Source: a bacterium (GTDB lineage: Bacteria > Patescibacteriota > Saccharimonadia > Saccharimonadales > UBA4665). Taken from it: a DNA stretch of 21,902 nucleotides. The notes under the pieces were generated by a model, which worked only from the letters and a program-made list of their open reading frames with translations, had not been told where the DNA came from and did no database searches. A program made the translations under genes and the position numbers. The stretch is from assembly GCA_021846795.1 (NCBI GenBank), contig JAJZWG010000005.1, positions 1 through 21,902 on the forward strand, in the 5' to 3' direction. Within the stretch, counting starts at the first letter, position 1. Each line of letters starts with the position of its first letter. Positions 1-8,493 of this stretch are shown here, one piece after another.

Positions 1-83
1 TCAATTGCAACATTGAGATTTTTGAGTGATTTTAGAATTGTATAACTACCCGTTCCACCGCCTAGAACAGTTAATCTTTGCAT
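1..83 (-). CDS. YvcK/CofD-family protein, N-terminal fragment
   Basis: The first 27 codons of a gene that runs off the left edge of the window. The visible N-terminus (MQRLTVLGGGTGSYTIL) has the Gly-rich nucleotide-binding turn GGGTGS near residue 8, which is characteristic of the YvcK/CofD family (YvcK binds UDP-sugars and affects peptidoglycan precursor and carbon metabolism in Gram-positives; CofD is a phospholactate transferase). The ATG lies 6 bases after the stop of the upstream gene and has no obvious Shine-Dalgarno site, so it is probably co-transcribed with that gene. Only the N-terminus is seen, so YvcK and CofD cannot be separated, although YvcK is far commoner in bacteria without F420. 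Confidence 0.7.
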   Translation of the reverse strand, partial: MQRLTVLGGGTGSYTILKSLKNLNVAI

Positions 84-89
84 CAATCT

Positions 90-530
90 TTAAGGATTAA
101 CTTCAATAGTGTTGGCGACTAATTGGTTATTAAGATATTGACCGTAGATTATGACACTATCATTAATTTGTAGTTTTGTGGCGTTTTGATATATGACGTT
201 TGGACTTAAGTTAATTGTATTAGTTGTACCATCGCCGATTAGAGTAATTTGATTATTTTTAATGCTAGTAACAACGCCGCTTAATTTAACTGAATTACTA
301 GAAAAATTTGGTCCATAATTATTATTTAATTGGCTATAATTACTAAAGTTCATTCTTTGATTATAATGGTGGCAATTAAATTCTCGCAATTGGCTAGTTG
401 TGACACCAATCCAAAAACTTAAAAAAGCGACAATTATTATGATAATTATTCCAATAAATAATCGTTTTTTTTGATGATAATGTTGATAGTTTTTTTCAGT
501 TTGATTTTTTGTAATTTGATCGTTGTCCAT
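90..530 (-). CDS. Membrane-anchored protein with small C-terminal beta-barrel-like domain
   Basis: A 146-residue protein. It has a polar basic N-terminus, one membrane segment at about residues 24-43 (run of isoleucines), a linker rich in Asn/Ser/Tyr, and a C-terminal domain at about 80-146 with the alternating pattern of a small beta barrel (SGVVTSIKNNQITL, then a VIIYGQY strand). This resembles DUF5666/OB-like domains often found on bacterial surface proteins; the family assignment is tentative. Translation is well supported: AGGAGG (complement of 540-545) sits 9 bases before the ATG, and a minus-strand promoter lies just upstream. It is followed after 6 bases by the YvcK-like gene, so the two probably form an operon. 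The role is unknown; topology suggests the barrel is outside the membrane. Confidence 0.8.
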   Translation of the reverse strand: MDNDQITKNQTEKNYQHYHQKKRLFIGIIIIIIVAFLSFWIGVTTSQLREFNCHHYNQRMNFSNYSQLNNNYGPNFSSNSVKLSGVVTSIKNNQITLIGDGTTNTINLSPNVIYQNATKLQINDSVIIYGQYLNNQLVANTIEVNP

Positions 531-552
531 AAGATTCGCCCTCCTATTTATA

Positions 553-601
553 AGTATAGCTTATTTAAATATTTTGACAAAATATAATTATCTTATATAA
601 A
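553..601. promoter_or_regulatory. Overlapping divergent promoter pair
   Basis: Plus strand: TTGACA at 574-579, 16-base spacer, TATAAA at 596-601, 9 bases before the ATG at 611 of the broken ATPase. Minus strand: TTGTCA at 580-575, 16-base spacer, TATACT at 558-553, feeding the gene that starts at 530 through a short leader with AGGAGG. The two -35 boxes share the same bases, so RNA polymerase could occupy only one direction at a time. Read directly from sequence; activity is inferred. Confidence 0.6.
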
Positions 602-610
602 TATATAGTT

Positions 611-1446
611 ATGTCGTTAATTTATGAAAATTATTCTAATGGATTTGGATTTGGTTTTAATTTTGGTATGAACGAAATTTAAAAATTAAATTTTTATCAG
701 ACTAGATCGATATTTCTAGAAGCTAATTTAATTTTAGATACTTTGTATGATCAAAAAGTTTTAAGATTAAAAGGTCAACCGGGTTGTGGCAAAAGTGAAA
801 TAATTAATTTGTTGTTTACTGAAGCATCTAATGATCAAAATAATTATAATGTACTTAACTTATAACTCATATTAATGGTGGTAAAAAGGAAGGGATTAGT
901 AATTTACGAGAACCGTTTGAGCATTTTTTGAATAATTGTAAAAATATTGGTGGGCTAATGTTAATTGATAATATTGATTATCCTGGTTATAAAGGACATC
1001 GTTCGGTTTTAAACGCTAAATATTATGCTCAAGAGTTATTAGTTTTAATGAATCAAGTTTTGGATTATCCCAATTTAAAATGTTTAGCAACCTCTCATCA
1101 TCAAGATTGGCGACAATCTCATTGCTTGTGGACTGATGAATATCAAGATATTAATCAAGTTTCTCAAACAATTATTGAAAAATTTCCAGTTGTTTTAGAT
1201 TATAAAGGTAATATTACGGAGTATAGTTTTTTTGAACAATTGCAATCTAAAGGCTTTAAGAATAATAAAATAGAATGTTTATTGAATAATTTCAAATTAT
1301 TAAATCGTCCACTAAATCATTTATTAGTTAAATATTTAGAACCAGAGCATCAACTTGATAGTTTGTTTAATATTGAAAATAAATTAAAAGAGATTGAGTT
1401 GGGTCAATTAAAAAGAACCTATGGTCAATCAATTAAAGCGGTATAG
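611..1446 (+). pseudogene. AAA-type ATPase, broken by a stop codon and a frameshift
   Basis: Reading from the ATG at 611 gives 23 codons, then an in-frame TAA at 680-682. The same frame continues with a Walker A loop GQPGCGKSE encoded at 773-799 and stops at 863-865. Stepping back one base near 857-862 restores an open frame (phase of 1444-1446) that reads through ITHINGGKKEG, then a Walker B-like strand GGLMLIDNID at about 949-978, to a TAG at 1446. Walker A and B thus lie in different frames of what was one protein of about 278 residues. The two lesions (nonsense plus apparent one-base loss) argue for a decayed gene. The TTG at 928 that could start a 172-codon ORF has no ribosome-binding site and would drop Walker A. 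The end overlaps the kup end by 14 bases, tail to tail. Specific role unknown; sequencing error could explain one lesion. Confidence 0.75.
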
Positions 1447-3307
1447 GATATTTAATTTGAATCGTTTGATTTAATGGTAAGTGGTAAAATTCAGATGATG
1501 TAATTGAATTTTGGTTTAAATAACGAAAAATTATTTTTTGCCAGTGAGGCATATTTTTCTTATTAGTTAAAATAATTTCTGTTAATGAGATAAAATAAGC
1601 GGTTGAATTTTGTTTAAGATATTGATTAATATCTTTGGGGATATGAACATAGTCATGATAACCATAACTAAGATGTAGATGGATGATTTGGCCGTTTAAA
1701 TTAGATAATTGACGATAATTAATTCTTGGATGTTGATTATCGTTATGAGCTAGATTTAAAATTTCAGTTGTGACAATGATAGTGTTGTTTTGAATTTCAT
1801 GAAATTGATTAAGACAAGCGTGAAGAGCTAGCGGTGTTAAATCTTGATGATGACCAATGTAAATGCCATTACCTTTAAGCCTGTTAATTGGTGGTTTTGT
1901 TTGATCAATTTCTTGGATAAATTTTTGAAGCGGTTTAGCTAATAAGCGTCTTTCTTTAGTGATTATATTTTCACCTTTAGAGTATATGTAAATAATAGTA
2001 ATAATTAAAACGGCAATTAAAATTGGAAACCAGCCACCACTGACAATTTTTTGTAAATTAGAACTAAAAAAAAGTAGAGGCAAGGGAATAATAAAAATAA
2101 GTTTTAAAATGGTCATAAAAAATGATTGTTGCCAGATTTTTTTAATGACAAATAAGTACAGTATGCCATCAATTAAAATTGTTCCTGAAACAGCAATACC
2201 AAAGGCTTCCGCAAGATTAGTAGCTGATTGAAAAAATAAAACTAAAAATAAAACAGCTATCATCAATAACCAATTAACTAAACTTAAATAAACTTGTCCG
2301 GTTTCTACATCTGAAGTGTGAATAATTTTTATTTTTGGAAGTAAATTTAATTGAATAGCTTGTTTAGCTAGAGAAAAAGCGCCAGAAATGACCGCCTGAG
2401 AAGCAATAATCGTAGCTATAGTAGCTAAAACTGTGGTAGCTAATCTTAAATTACTAGGAAATAGATAAAGTAATGGATTATTGACAGTAAAATGATGGCT
2501 TAAAATAATAGCTGATTCACCTAAATAACAACTAATAAGGCTAGGCAAAACAATCAAAAGCCAGGCTTTTTTAATAGGTTGACGACCAAAATGACCCATA
2601 TCAGCATAAAGAGCTTCTGAACCAGTTATTGCCAAGACGACAGCACCTAAGGAAATAAAAGCAACTATAGGTTGTTGAATAATAAAGTTAAGCGCATAAG
2701 TTGGTGAAAGACTAACTAAAATTTCCGGTAATTTGATGATTTCAAACAATCCAGCAATACCGATAGTTGTAAACCAAATTAACATAATTGGTCCAAATAA
2801 ATCTCCAATAAATGAACTGCCCTTTTTTTGTAAAAAAAATAATCCTAGGACAATCATGACGGTAATTGGAATAATTAATTGATTAAAATTATTTGAGATT
2901 ACGTCTAAACCTTGAACGGCCGATAAAATAGAGATGGCGGGCGTAATAGTGCTATCGCCAAAAAATAAAGCTACACCAATAATACCTATTAAAATTAAAT
3001 ATTTTTTTAGTTTAGTTGAATCTTTGAGGTGATGTTTAATTAAACCAACCAAAGCTAAAATACCACCTTCACCAGCATTATCGGCTTTCATGAGTAAAAA
3101 AATAAATTCTAAACTAACAACTAAGATTAATGACCAAATAATTAAAGAAGCAATACCCTCTATATTGAACTGATTAATATGAACATTGAGGCCTATTTTC
3201 GCAAAAGCTGTATTTAAAACGTATAATGGACTAGTACCAAGATCACCGTAAACTACACCTAAGGCCATAATTGGCAATAACCATTTTGTAGTTTTTCGTT
3301 GAAACAT
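1433..3307 (-). CDS. kup: KUP/HAK-type potassium uptake permease
   Basis: A 624-residue polytopic membrane protein, the usual length for Kup, which imports K+ (normally with H+). Family signatures are intact: GVVYGDLGTSPLY at residues 18-29, ADNAGEGG at 75-82, GDSTITPAIS at 117-126, and GSEALYADMGHFG in the middle of the transmembrane region. About twelve hydrophobic segments fill residues 10-445; the last 170 residues form the soluble C-terminal domain of the family. The start is fixed by a minus-strand TATAAT (3320-3315) whose end lies 7 bases before the ATG, implying a leaderless mRNA; this -10 box overlaps the stop codon of the PIG-L gene upstream. Together with the MscS-like channel two genes upstream it suggests an ion/osmotic homeostasis group. 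Confidence 0.95.
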   Translation of the reverse strand: MFQRKTTKWLLPIMALGVVYGDLGTSPLYVLNTAFAKIGLNVHINQFNIEGIASLIIWSLILVVSLEFIFLLMKADNAGEGGILALVGLIKHHLKDSTKLKKYLILIGIIGVALFFGDSTITPAISILSAVQGLDVISNNFNQLIIPITVMIVLGLFFLQKKGSSFIGDLFGPIMLIWFTTIGIAGLFEIIKLPEILVSLSPTYALNFIIQQPIVAFISLGAVVLAITGSEALYADMGHFGRQPIKKAWLLIVLPSLISCYLGESAIILSHHFTVNNPLLYLFPSNLRLATTVLATIATIIASQAVISGAFSLAKQAIQLNLLPKIKIIHTSDVETGQVYLSLVNWLLMIAVLFLVLFFQSATNLAEAFGIAVSGTILIDGILYLFVIKKIWQQSFFMTILKLIFIIPLPLLFFSSNLQKIVSGGWFPILIAVLIITIIYIYSKGENIITKERRLLAKPLQKFIQEIDQTKPPINRLKGNGIYIGHHQDLTPLALHACLNQFHEIQNNTIIVTTEILNLAHNDNQHPRINYRQLSNLNGQIIHLHLSYGYHDYVHIPKDINQYLKQNSTAYFISLTEIILTNKKNMPHWQKIIFRYLNQNSITSSEFYHLPLNQTIQIKYPIPL

Positions 3308-3314
3308 TAAACTT

Positions 3315-3320
3315 ATTATA
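3315..3320 (-). promoter_or_regulatory. -10 box of kup, leaderless spacing
   Basis: Complement reads TATAAT, then exactly 7 bases, then the kup ATG at 3307. It overlaps the TAA of the preceding gene. No good -35 hexamer is seen 16-18 bases upstream. A -10 box this close leaves no room for a ribosome-binding site. Confidence 0.5.
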
Positions 3321-4017
3321 GAGCTTTATCAGGAATAATATAAACTTCCTGACTTAAATGATTGGTTAGACTTAATCTACCGAATGACACTAAATTGGTA
3401 AAAAAATATTGACTGTGATATTGATGCATAGCATAGTTTTTTTTATGTTGTTCAACTTGATCCAAGTTTATAATTTGGATTTGGCAATTTATTTGATATT
3501 TTTGATAAATTTTTTTTGATAATTTTTTTTGATAATTTTTTTTGAAAATAATTGGAGGTAACATATAGGGCTGGTCAATGTAAAATTCAACACGGTAATT
3601 TTGTTTGAGTAAATTCAAGCCAACTAGGGTTAATATTTGATGGTCGGGGTGAATAAAATAATGACTTAGGGCTAGGGGAAAGAAAAGACGATCTTGTCTG
3701 GATATGTGTCTTAATAATTTAGTTAAAATAATTTTTTCTTCAATAGTTTGTTGACGATATTGATGATCAAGTAAATTTAAATTAATTAACTTTGCTTGAT
3801 AAGGTTTAAGAGCAATTTGATTTTCATTTTGTCGGTTAATCATTAATTGATGAGAGGATTGATGAGAACATAAGCGGTCCCATAAGGTTGATATGTTATC
3901 ATCTGGTATTTGAGAAAATACAGTTATTAGGCTAGTTTTAGTCTGATTTATAAAATTAAAAGCACTAAAAACACCATCATCAAAATGAGGTGAAATAATT
4001 TTAATTTTTTCAGTCAT
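3316..4017 (-). CDS. PIG-L/LmbE-family deacetylase
   Basis: A 233-residue protein with the two metal-binding signatures of the PIG-L/LmbE fold: SPHFDDGVFS at residues 9-18 (His11, Asp13, Asp14; the form SPHxDD is typical of the bacterial branch) and HPDHQ at 123-127. Family members are zinc-dependent N-deacetylases that remove acetyl from amino sugars in glycolipids, cell-wall or thiol precursors; the substrate here cannot be read from the sequence. No signal peptide or membrane segment is seen, so it is probably cytoplasmic. A TATAAT (4032-4027) lies 9 bases before the ATG. Residues 159-170 are encoded by a slippery repeat of three A8 runs (listed separately), so the reading frame could be unstable there. 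Confidence 0.85.
   Translation of the reverse strand: MTEKIKIISPHFDDGVFSAFNFINQTKTSLITVFSQIPDDNISTLWDRLCSHQSSHQLMINRQNENQIALKPYQAKLINLNLLDHQYRQQTIEEKIILTKLLRHISRQDRLFFPLALSHYFIHPDHQILTLVGLNLLKQNYRVEFYIDQPYMLPPIIFKKNYQKKLSKKIYQKYQINCQIQIINLDQVEQHKKNYAMHQYHSQYFFTNLVSFGRLSLTNHLSQEVYIIPDKAL
3510..3543. repeat. Three T8 tracts in a 13-base tandem period
   Basis: Three runs of exactly eight T on the plus strand (3510-3517, 3523-3530, 3536-3543) are separated by identical GATAA spacers, giving a 13-base period inside the PIG-L gene (A8 runs in the sense strand). Thirteen is not a multiple of three, so gain or loss of a unit, or slippage in one run, would shift the reading frame. Confidence 0.85.
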
Positions 4018-4026
4018 TTTGAATCA

Positions 4027-4032
4027 ATTATA
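4027..4032 (-). promoter_or_regulatory. -10 box of PIG-L-family gene
   Basis: Complement reads TATAAT, 9 bases before the ATG at 4017, leaving a predicted leader of only about 2-3 bases and no Shine-Dalgarno site. The -35 is not recognisable. Confidence 0.45.
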
Positions 4033-4048
4033 ACATGATTTATTGAGA

Positions 4049-5029
4049 TTAATTTTTTGTTGATTTAATTTTAGGGTTTAGCTTAACTTGTTTAGTTTTT
4101 TTAGCATTTTTTAAAGCTCTCATAAATTGAATTTCTGATTTTTGGTCGGTAAATCTACTAATTATTTCACTTAAAATAATTGGTTTTTGATTTTGACTGT
4201 CTAGTTTATTTAAAACATTAACGGCATCTTCCCTAATAATATAATCTTGACCAGGAGCTGTTTCGCCTATAATGGTAATTTGAAAAATTCCATCAGTTTG
4301 TTTAGCGATATTTTGGATTACCAAGGGGTTAATTAATAAAGCTGGTCCTTTTGGTAAAAGGTAGTTAGTCTTTTCAATTAATTCAGTTGCTTTATCTGGA
4401 TTATTAACAAACATTTCAAGAGCGATTGCCCAAGATCCTTTTCTGACTACACTAACCATGTTAATGTTTTGATTGCTAAACCAAACTGTTTCACCACTAA
4501 AACTTCTTATTTTAGTGGACCTAAGAGTAATTTTTTCAACTACACCATGGATACTATTTGGTTGAACTGTTACTACATCACCAACACCAAACCATTGTTC
4601 GGCCATCATGGAACTACCAAATGCAATGTCTCTTAAGAAAGGTCCAGTTATTCCATAAGCTAACACTAAAGCTAAGGCACTAGCACCAATCAAGGCAGAA
4701 GGTTGTTGACCGGCGTGAGTTGCAATCCACCAGATGTAAAGACTAATAATTATTATGACAATTCGAACAACCGCTATTGATAAAATTAAAAATGTTTCAA
4801 CTCGTCGAAGAAAAGTGACCGTTCTAATATCTTTTGATTGATCAGCTCTTAATCCAATAATATTACTAAATCTTTGAATTAAACGACCAACAAAAAAGCT
4901 GATTAATATACCAACCGATAAAGAAATAATTAAAATAATTAAAGAATTAAAATTTAAAAATGATTTGCCAATTCCACTCAAAACTTTATCTGACGCACTA
5001 AGACTGCTTGATATTGAACTCATTAACAT
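4049..5029 (-). CDS. MscS-family mechanosensitive ion channel
   Basis: A 326-residue channel that would release solutes on hypo-osmotic stress. Three hydrophobic segments are seen at about residues 29-47, 77-101 and 111-133. The third is the pore-lining helix, rich in Gly/Ala (GASALALVLAYGITGP), followed by FLRDIAFGSSMMAEQWFGVGD and the beta domain with VVEKITLRSTKIR, the canonical MscS order; a C-terminal alpha/beta region and basic tail follow. Length is close to E. coli MscS plus an extended tail. AAAGGA (complement of 5035-5040) is 5 bases before the first ATG (5029) and 11 before a second in-frame ATG at 5023, so either start may be used; the second has the more usual spacing. Confidence 0.92.
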   Translation of the reverse strand: MLMSSISSSLSASDKVLSGIGKSFLNFNSLIILIISLSVGILISFFVGRLIQRFSNIIGLRADQSKDIRTVTFLRRVETFLILSIAVVRIVIIIISLYIWWIATHAGQQPSALIGASALALVLAYGITGPFLRDIAFGSSMMAEQWFGVGDVVTVQPNSIHGVVEKITLRSTKIRSFSGETVWFSNQNINMVSVVRKGSWAIALEMFVNNPDKATELIEKTNYLLPKGPALLINPLVIQNIAKQTDGIFQITIIGETAPGQDYIIREDAVNVLNKLDSQNQKPIILSEIISRFTDQKSEIQFMRALKNAKKTKQVKLNPKIKSTKN

Positions 5030-5223
5030 GAAAATCCTTTATTGTGTATATTATGTCATAAAACATAAAATTTAGTTTATAAAATATATTTTTTTTAAGT
5101 TGTTTTTCAAATTAAGCTTGTTTAGTTATAGTATATATTATTTTGAGGTGATATAATTTTTATAATATTTTTAAAGTAAATTAAAGGTTTAAGATAAAAG
5201 TTTAAGAAAGTATAATTTAGTTA
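5030..5223. promoter_or_regulatory. Divergent intergenic region between the MscS and PBP genes
   Basis: A 194-base A+T-rich gap. On the plus side TATAAT at 5211-5216 ends 7 bases before the PBP start codon (5224), giving a leaderless transcript; the -35 at 5188-5193 is poor. On the minus side a short leader with AAAGGA precedes the MscS-like gene, with TAATAT/TATACA-like -10 candidates near 5045-5055. A perfect 6-base inverted repeat, TTATGT at 5051-5056 and ACATAA at 5063-5068, overlaps the minus-strand promoter region and could be a small operator. No gene is seen here. Confidence 0.5.
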
Positions 5224-8148
5224 ATGCCAAGAAAATCTAATCGACAAGTTTCCAATATAAAGACTACATCGAGTTCTTATAAATTAAATAATTCATTGTC
5301 TCGAAAAACTAAAAAAAGTCTTTACCGTAAGGATGGTAGACGTCATAATCATCCAGAACCAGAAAAAATACCAAATGGTTATGTGGCTAAAAAATTTTAT
5401 AAATTAAAAAAATTTATTTTTTCAAAACGTGGAATGAAGTACATTGGTATTTCTTTTGGTGTTTGGCTAATATTAATGATTATCTTTTTCAGTTATGTTT
5501 TAGTTAGCTTACAAAAGGATTTGCCAGCCATTTCAAGTTTGTATGGTAAAAATTTAAGCGGTAGCATTAGTTATTATAATCACACCGGTAAAGTACTTCT
5601 TTGGAATGATTATAATGGTATTGATCGTATTCCAGTATCAACCAGTCAGCAATCTCCATTTATTAGAAATGCTACTGTTGCCATTGAAGATAAATATTTT
5701 TATACTGAAGGTCCAATTGATCCTTTAGCTATTTTAAGAGCGGCTGTTCATGATGCGTTGGGTGGTTCTTTGGAAGGTGCTTCAACTTTAACTATGCAAT
5801 TAGTTAAATTGAATGAAAATTGGAATGGTCAAGTTACTATTTTAAGGAAAATTAAAGAAGTCTTCTTAGCTTATGACGTTAGTCAAAAGTATTCGAAGAG
5901 TACTATTTTAACTGGTTATCTTAATATTGCACCCTATGGAGGCATTAATTATGGTATTCAAGCCGCTGCTCAAAATTATTTTAGAGAAAATGCTTCTCAG
6001 CTAAGTTTAGCTCAGTCTGCATTTTTAGCAGCTATTCCTCAATCACCAAGTTATTATTCACCATATGGCCCTTATTTTAGTAAATCAGCTGTAATTGGTC
6101 GAACGGACTATATTTTAAAATTAATGCATCAACAAGGTTATATAACTCTAGCTCAAGAACAACAAGCCTTAAAAGTCAATGTTTTAAGTCAAGTTCATCC
6201 CGAGGAAGGTTTGTATACTAATATTAAGGCACCATACTTTGTTTTGTCGGCTCAGCAACAACTTCAATCAATGTTTGGCTCGAAATCATACAATGAGGGT
6301 GGTTGGAAAGTTATCACCTCTCTTCATGTTAGCCAACAAAACGAAGCTAATAAATTAGTTCAACAAGATTATCCAGCCATTAAAGCAAAAAATGGTGATG
6401 ATGCAGCTTTAGTGGTGGAAAATGTTCCGACCGGTCAAGTGACAGCTCAAGTTGGAGGAGTTAATTTCTTTAATCCAGTTTACGGTCAACTTAATTTTGC
6501 GACGAGCAGAATTAATCCAGGGTCTACCTTTAAAATTTATGATTATACTACTCTAATTAATGATGAAACGGATGTAGGTGCCGGTTCAGTATTGTATGAT
6601 TCGCAAGGACCATTGCCCGGTTATCCTTGTACCAATAAAGCCTTACCGAGTAATGGTGGAAATTGTTTATGGGATTACGATTATCAATATCCTGGACCAT
6701 TACCGATTAGATATGCCTTTGCTGGTTCTCGAAACGTGCCAGCTATTAAAGCGGCTTTAATTGTAGGAATTCCAAAAGTTCAAGCCATGGCAAAAGCTAT
6801 GGGATTAACTAGTGGTTATAAATGTTATGCGAATACCGCTAGAACAATCCCAGCTCCTTGTTATGCCTCATCAATGATTGGTGAAGGTGGTTACTTAAAA
6901 CTAAATCAAACAGTTAATGGTTTTGCAACAGATTCTAGATTGGGTAATTACGTTCCGCAAACTTATATTTTACAAGTTAAAAATGCTAATAATCAAACTA
7001 TTTATCAATGGAAACAACCAAAACCAAAACAAGTTGTTAAGCCTGATGCTGCTTATATTATAGATAATATTTTATCTGATCCTAATGCAACTTATTTACC
7101 GGGTTATTGTGGACCAATTAATTGTTCGCCATTATCAAGTTTTGGATTTAAGTTTCAACATACTAATGGTTGGGATGTGGCTATTAAGACCGGTACAACT
7201 CATGGCAACTTTAGTGGTCTAATGGTTGGTATGACAACTCAATATGCGGTTGGAAGTTGGGTGGGTTATCATACTGCGCAGGTCCCGATATTAGAATCTG
7301 ATGGTGGTTTAGAGGCTTTAACTGAACCATTAACTAGAGGTATGATTACTTATTTGACTAATGGTAAAAAACCAATTAATTGGAAACAGCCTCCGGGTAT
7401 TAAATTATTGCCTGCCTATGTGCTTAACAATCCGCCTGCGCCGGTATTAGGGCATTATTATGGTTGGGTTTATCCAAGTCCAAGTAAAGATCTTTATCCA
7501 TCTTGGTATAATCCACCTAAAATTGCCAATGGAAAAACATATCAAGTTGATGTTGTGTCTGGTGATTTAGCTACTAGTTGTACGCCACCGCTAGCAGTTA
7601 AAACAATCAGTATTTATAATAATGCTAATATTTTTTCGATCGATCCGTTTGTTAAAAATGGCTCATCTGGTTATGCCGGGCAGTATAATTTGACTGCTTA
7701 TGACAATATTCATCAATGTAGTAATGCAAAACCAACCGTTAATATTGTACCCAACTCGATAACCTGTAATACTACGTCATGTAATTTTAATATTGATGTT
7801 AAACAAGGTACTTATCCTTTATCGAGTAGTAAGTTTCCTTTTCAAACTCATGCCTATATTAATGGTCAAGCCGTAACAATTAATTGTAGTTTTAGTCCAG
7901 GTATTGGTGGGGCTACTTCTCCAAGTAGTACGGTTGGTAATTGTACTGTTCCAGATAATTCGGCCAATGGTTCTCAGCAATTAACCGTTGAAGTGGTAGA
8001 TAGTGTACTATATTCTGGTACTTCAACTGCTGTTAGTTTACCAGCACCTGCCAATAATTTAACTGGACCACCTCCAACTCAAACTCAAACTAAAGCTGCT
8101 AGTGCGAATTCAAAGAATAATAAAATATTGCCATTAGTTGGTGTTTAA
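5224..8148 (+). CDS. Bifunctional class A penicillin-binding protein
   Basis: A 974-residue peptidoglycan synthase that polymerises glycan strands and crosslinks stem peptides on the outer face of the membrane. A basic cytoplasmic N-terminus (1-72) is followed by one membrane segment (73-96). The glycosyltransferase domain carries AIEDKYFY with catalytic Glu155, EGASTLTMQLVK and RKIKEVFLAY. The transpeptidase domain has all three motifs: STFK with Ser434, SRN at 502-504, and KTGT at 655-658. Beyond about residue 760 lies a 200-residue tail with paired cysteines and Ig-like beta strands ending in a Pro/Thr/Gln-rich stretch; it resembles extra surface domains of Gram-positive PBPs. TATAAT 7 bases upstream of the ATG implies leaderless expression. 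It heads an envelope block with the LCP ligase downstream. Confidence 0.95.
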   Translation: MPRKSNRQVSNIKTTSSSYKLNNSLSRKTKKSLYRKDGRRHNHPEPEKIPNGYVAKKFYKLKKFIFSKRGMKYIGISFGVWLILMIIFFSYVLVSLQKDLPAISSLYGKNLSGSISYYNHTGKVLLWNDYNGIDRIPVSTSQQSPFIRNATVAIEDKYFYTEGPIDPLAILRAAVHDALGGSLEGASTLTMQLVKLNENWNGQVTILRKIKEVFLAYDVSQKYSKSTILTGYLNIAPYGGINYGIQAAAQNYFRENASQLSLAQSAFLAAIPQSPSYYSPYGPYFSKSAVIGRTDYILKLMHQQGYITLAQEQQALKVNVLSQVHPEEGLYTNIKAPYFVLSAQQQLQSMFGSKSYNEGGWKVITSLHVSQQNEANKLVQQDYPAIKAKNGDDAALVVENVPTGQVTAQVGGVNFFNPVYGQLNFATSRINPGSTFKIYDYTTLINDETDVGAGSVLYDSQGPLPGYPCTNKALPSNGGNCLWDYDYQYPGPLPIRYAFAGSRNVPAIKAALIVGIPKVQAMAKAMGLTSGYKCYANTARTIPAPCYASSMIGEGGYLKLNQTVNGFATDSRLGNYVPQTYILQVKNANNQTIYQWKQPKPKQVVKPDAAYIIDNILSDPNATYLPGYCGPINCSPLSSFGFKFQHTNGWDVAIKTGTTHGNFSGLMVGMTTQYAVGSWVGYHTAQVPILESDGGLEALTEPLTRGMITYLTNGKKPINWKQPPGIKLLPAYVLNNPPAPVLGHYYGWVYPSPSKDLYPSWYNPPKIANGKTYQVDVVSGDLATSCTPPLAVKTISIYNNANIFSIDPFVKNGSSGYAGQYNLTAYDNIHQCSNAKPTVNIVPNSITCNTTSCNFNIDVKQGTYPLSSSKFPFQTHAYINGQAVTINCSFSPGIGGATSPSSTVGNCTVPDNSANGSQQLTVEVVDSVLYSGTSTAVSLPAPANNLTGPPPTQTQTKAASANSKNNKILPLVGV

Positions 8149-8177
8149 TTGACAGTATAAAATTAATTAACTATACT
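8149..8177 (+). promoter_or_regulatory. Consensus promoter for small membrane protein, leaderless
   Basis: TTGACA at 8149-8154 directly after the PBP stop codon, 17-base spacer, TATACT at 8172-8177, then 7 bases to the ATG at 8185. One of the clearest sigma70-type promoters in the window, with no space for a ribosome-binding site. Confidence 0.75.
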
Positions 8178-8184
8178 CCAATTA

Positions 8185-8427
8185 ATGGATCAAAATGATC
8201 ATTTAATCCAAAAGCAGAATAATTTAGACACTAACTCTGATCAATTAACGCCAGCGTCTTTTAAATTTTCTGGATTAAAAATTATTATCATAGTTTTAAT
8301 TGGATTAATTATAATTGCTATCATTTTGATTTTAAATTTCTCTAAACTCGGTGTTAGTCGTTCAACAACAAGATCAGCTAGATCGTTAAGATCTAGACAA
8401 ATTTCTTCGTCGGTATTTAAAAAATAA
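8185..8427 (+). CDS. Small single-span membrane protein
   Basis: An 80-residue protein of unknown function. A polar N-terminus (1-29, Asn/Gln/Asp-rich) leads to one very hydrophobic helix at about 32-51 made mostly of Ile/Leu, then a basic Ser/Arg-rich tail (RSTTRSARSLRSRQ). By the positive-inside rule the basic tail should be cytoplasmic and the N-terminus outside. Its own consensus promoter supports it as a real gene. It sits between the PBP and the LCP ligase, so a role in envelope assembly is a guess from context. Its first codons (MDQNDH) nearly match those of the next gene (MDQNNH), with 17 of 18 bases identical. Confidence 0.75.
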   Translation: MDQNDHLIQKQNNLDTNSDQLTPASFKFSGLKIIIIVLIGLIIIAIILILNFSKLGVSRSTTRSARSLRSRQISSSVFKK

Positions 8428-8474
8428 TTTCAGTAGTTAGTTTTTTGGCATAATTTTTGGCTTAAGGTCTATGA

Positions 8475-8480
8475 TATAAT
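8475..8480 (+). promoter_or_regulatory. -10 box of LCP gene
   Basis: TATAAT 13 bases before the ATG at 8494, giving a leader of about 6-7 bases without a Shine-Dalgarno site. TTGGCA at 8445-8450 is too far to be a normal -35 for this box; an overlapping TATGAT (8470-8475) would be 19 bases from it. Confidence 0.45.
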
Positions 8481-8493
8481 AATTGCTGAAATT

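Noticed and set aside
928..1446. Separate 172-codon gene starting at TTG 928
   Set aside because: It is the 3' part of the frameshifted ATPase; upstream sequence continues the protein in frame, and the TTG has no ribosome-binding site.
6578..6760. 60-codon plus-strand ORF
   Set aside because: Lies in another frame inside the PBP gene, whose motifs are intact across this stretch.
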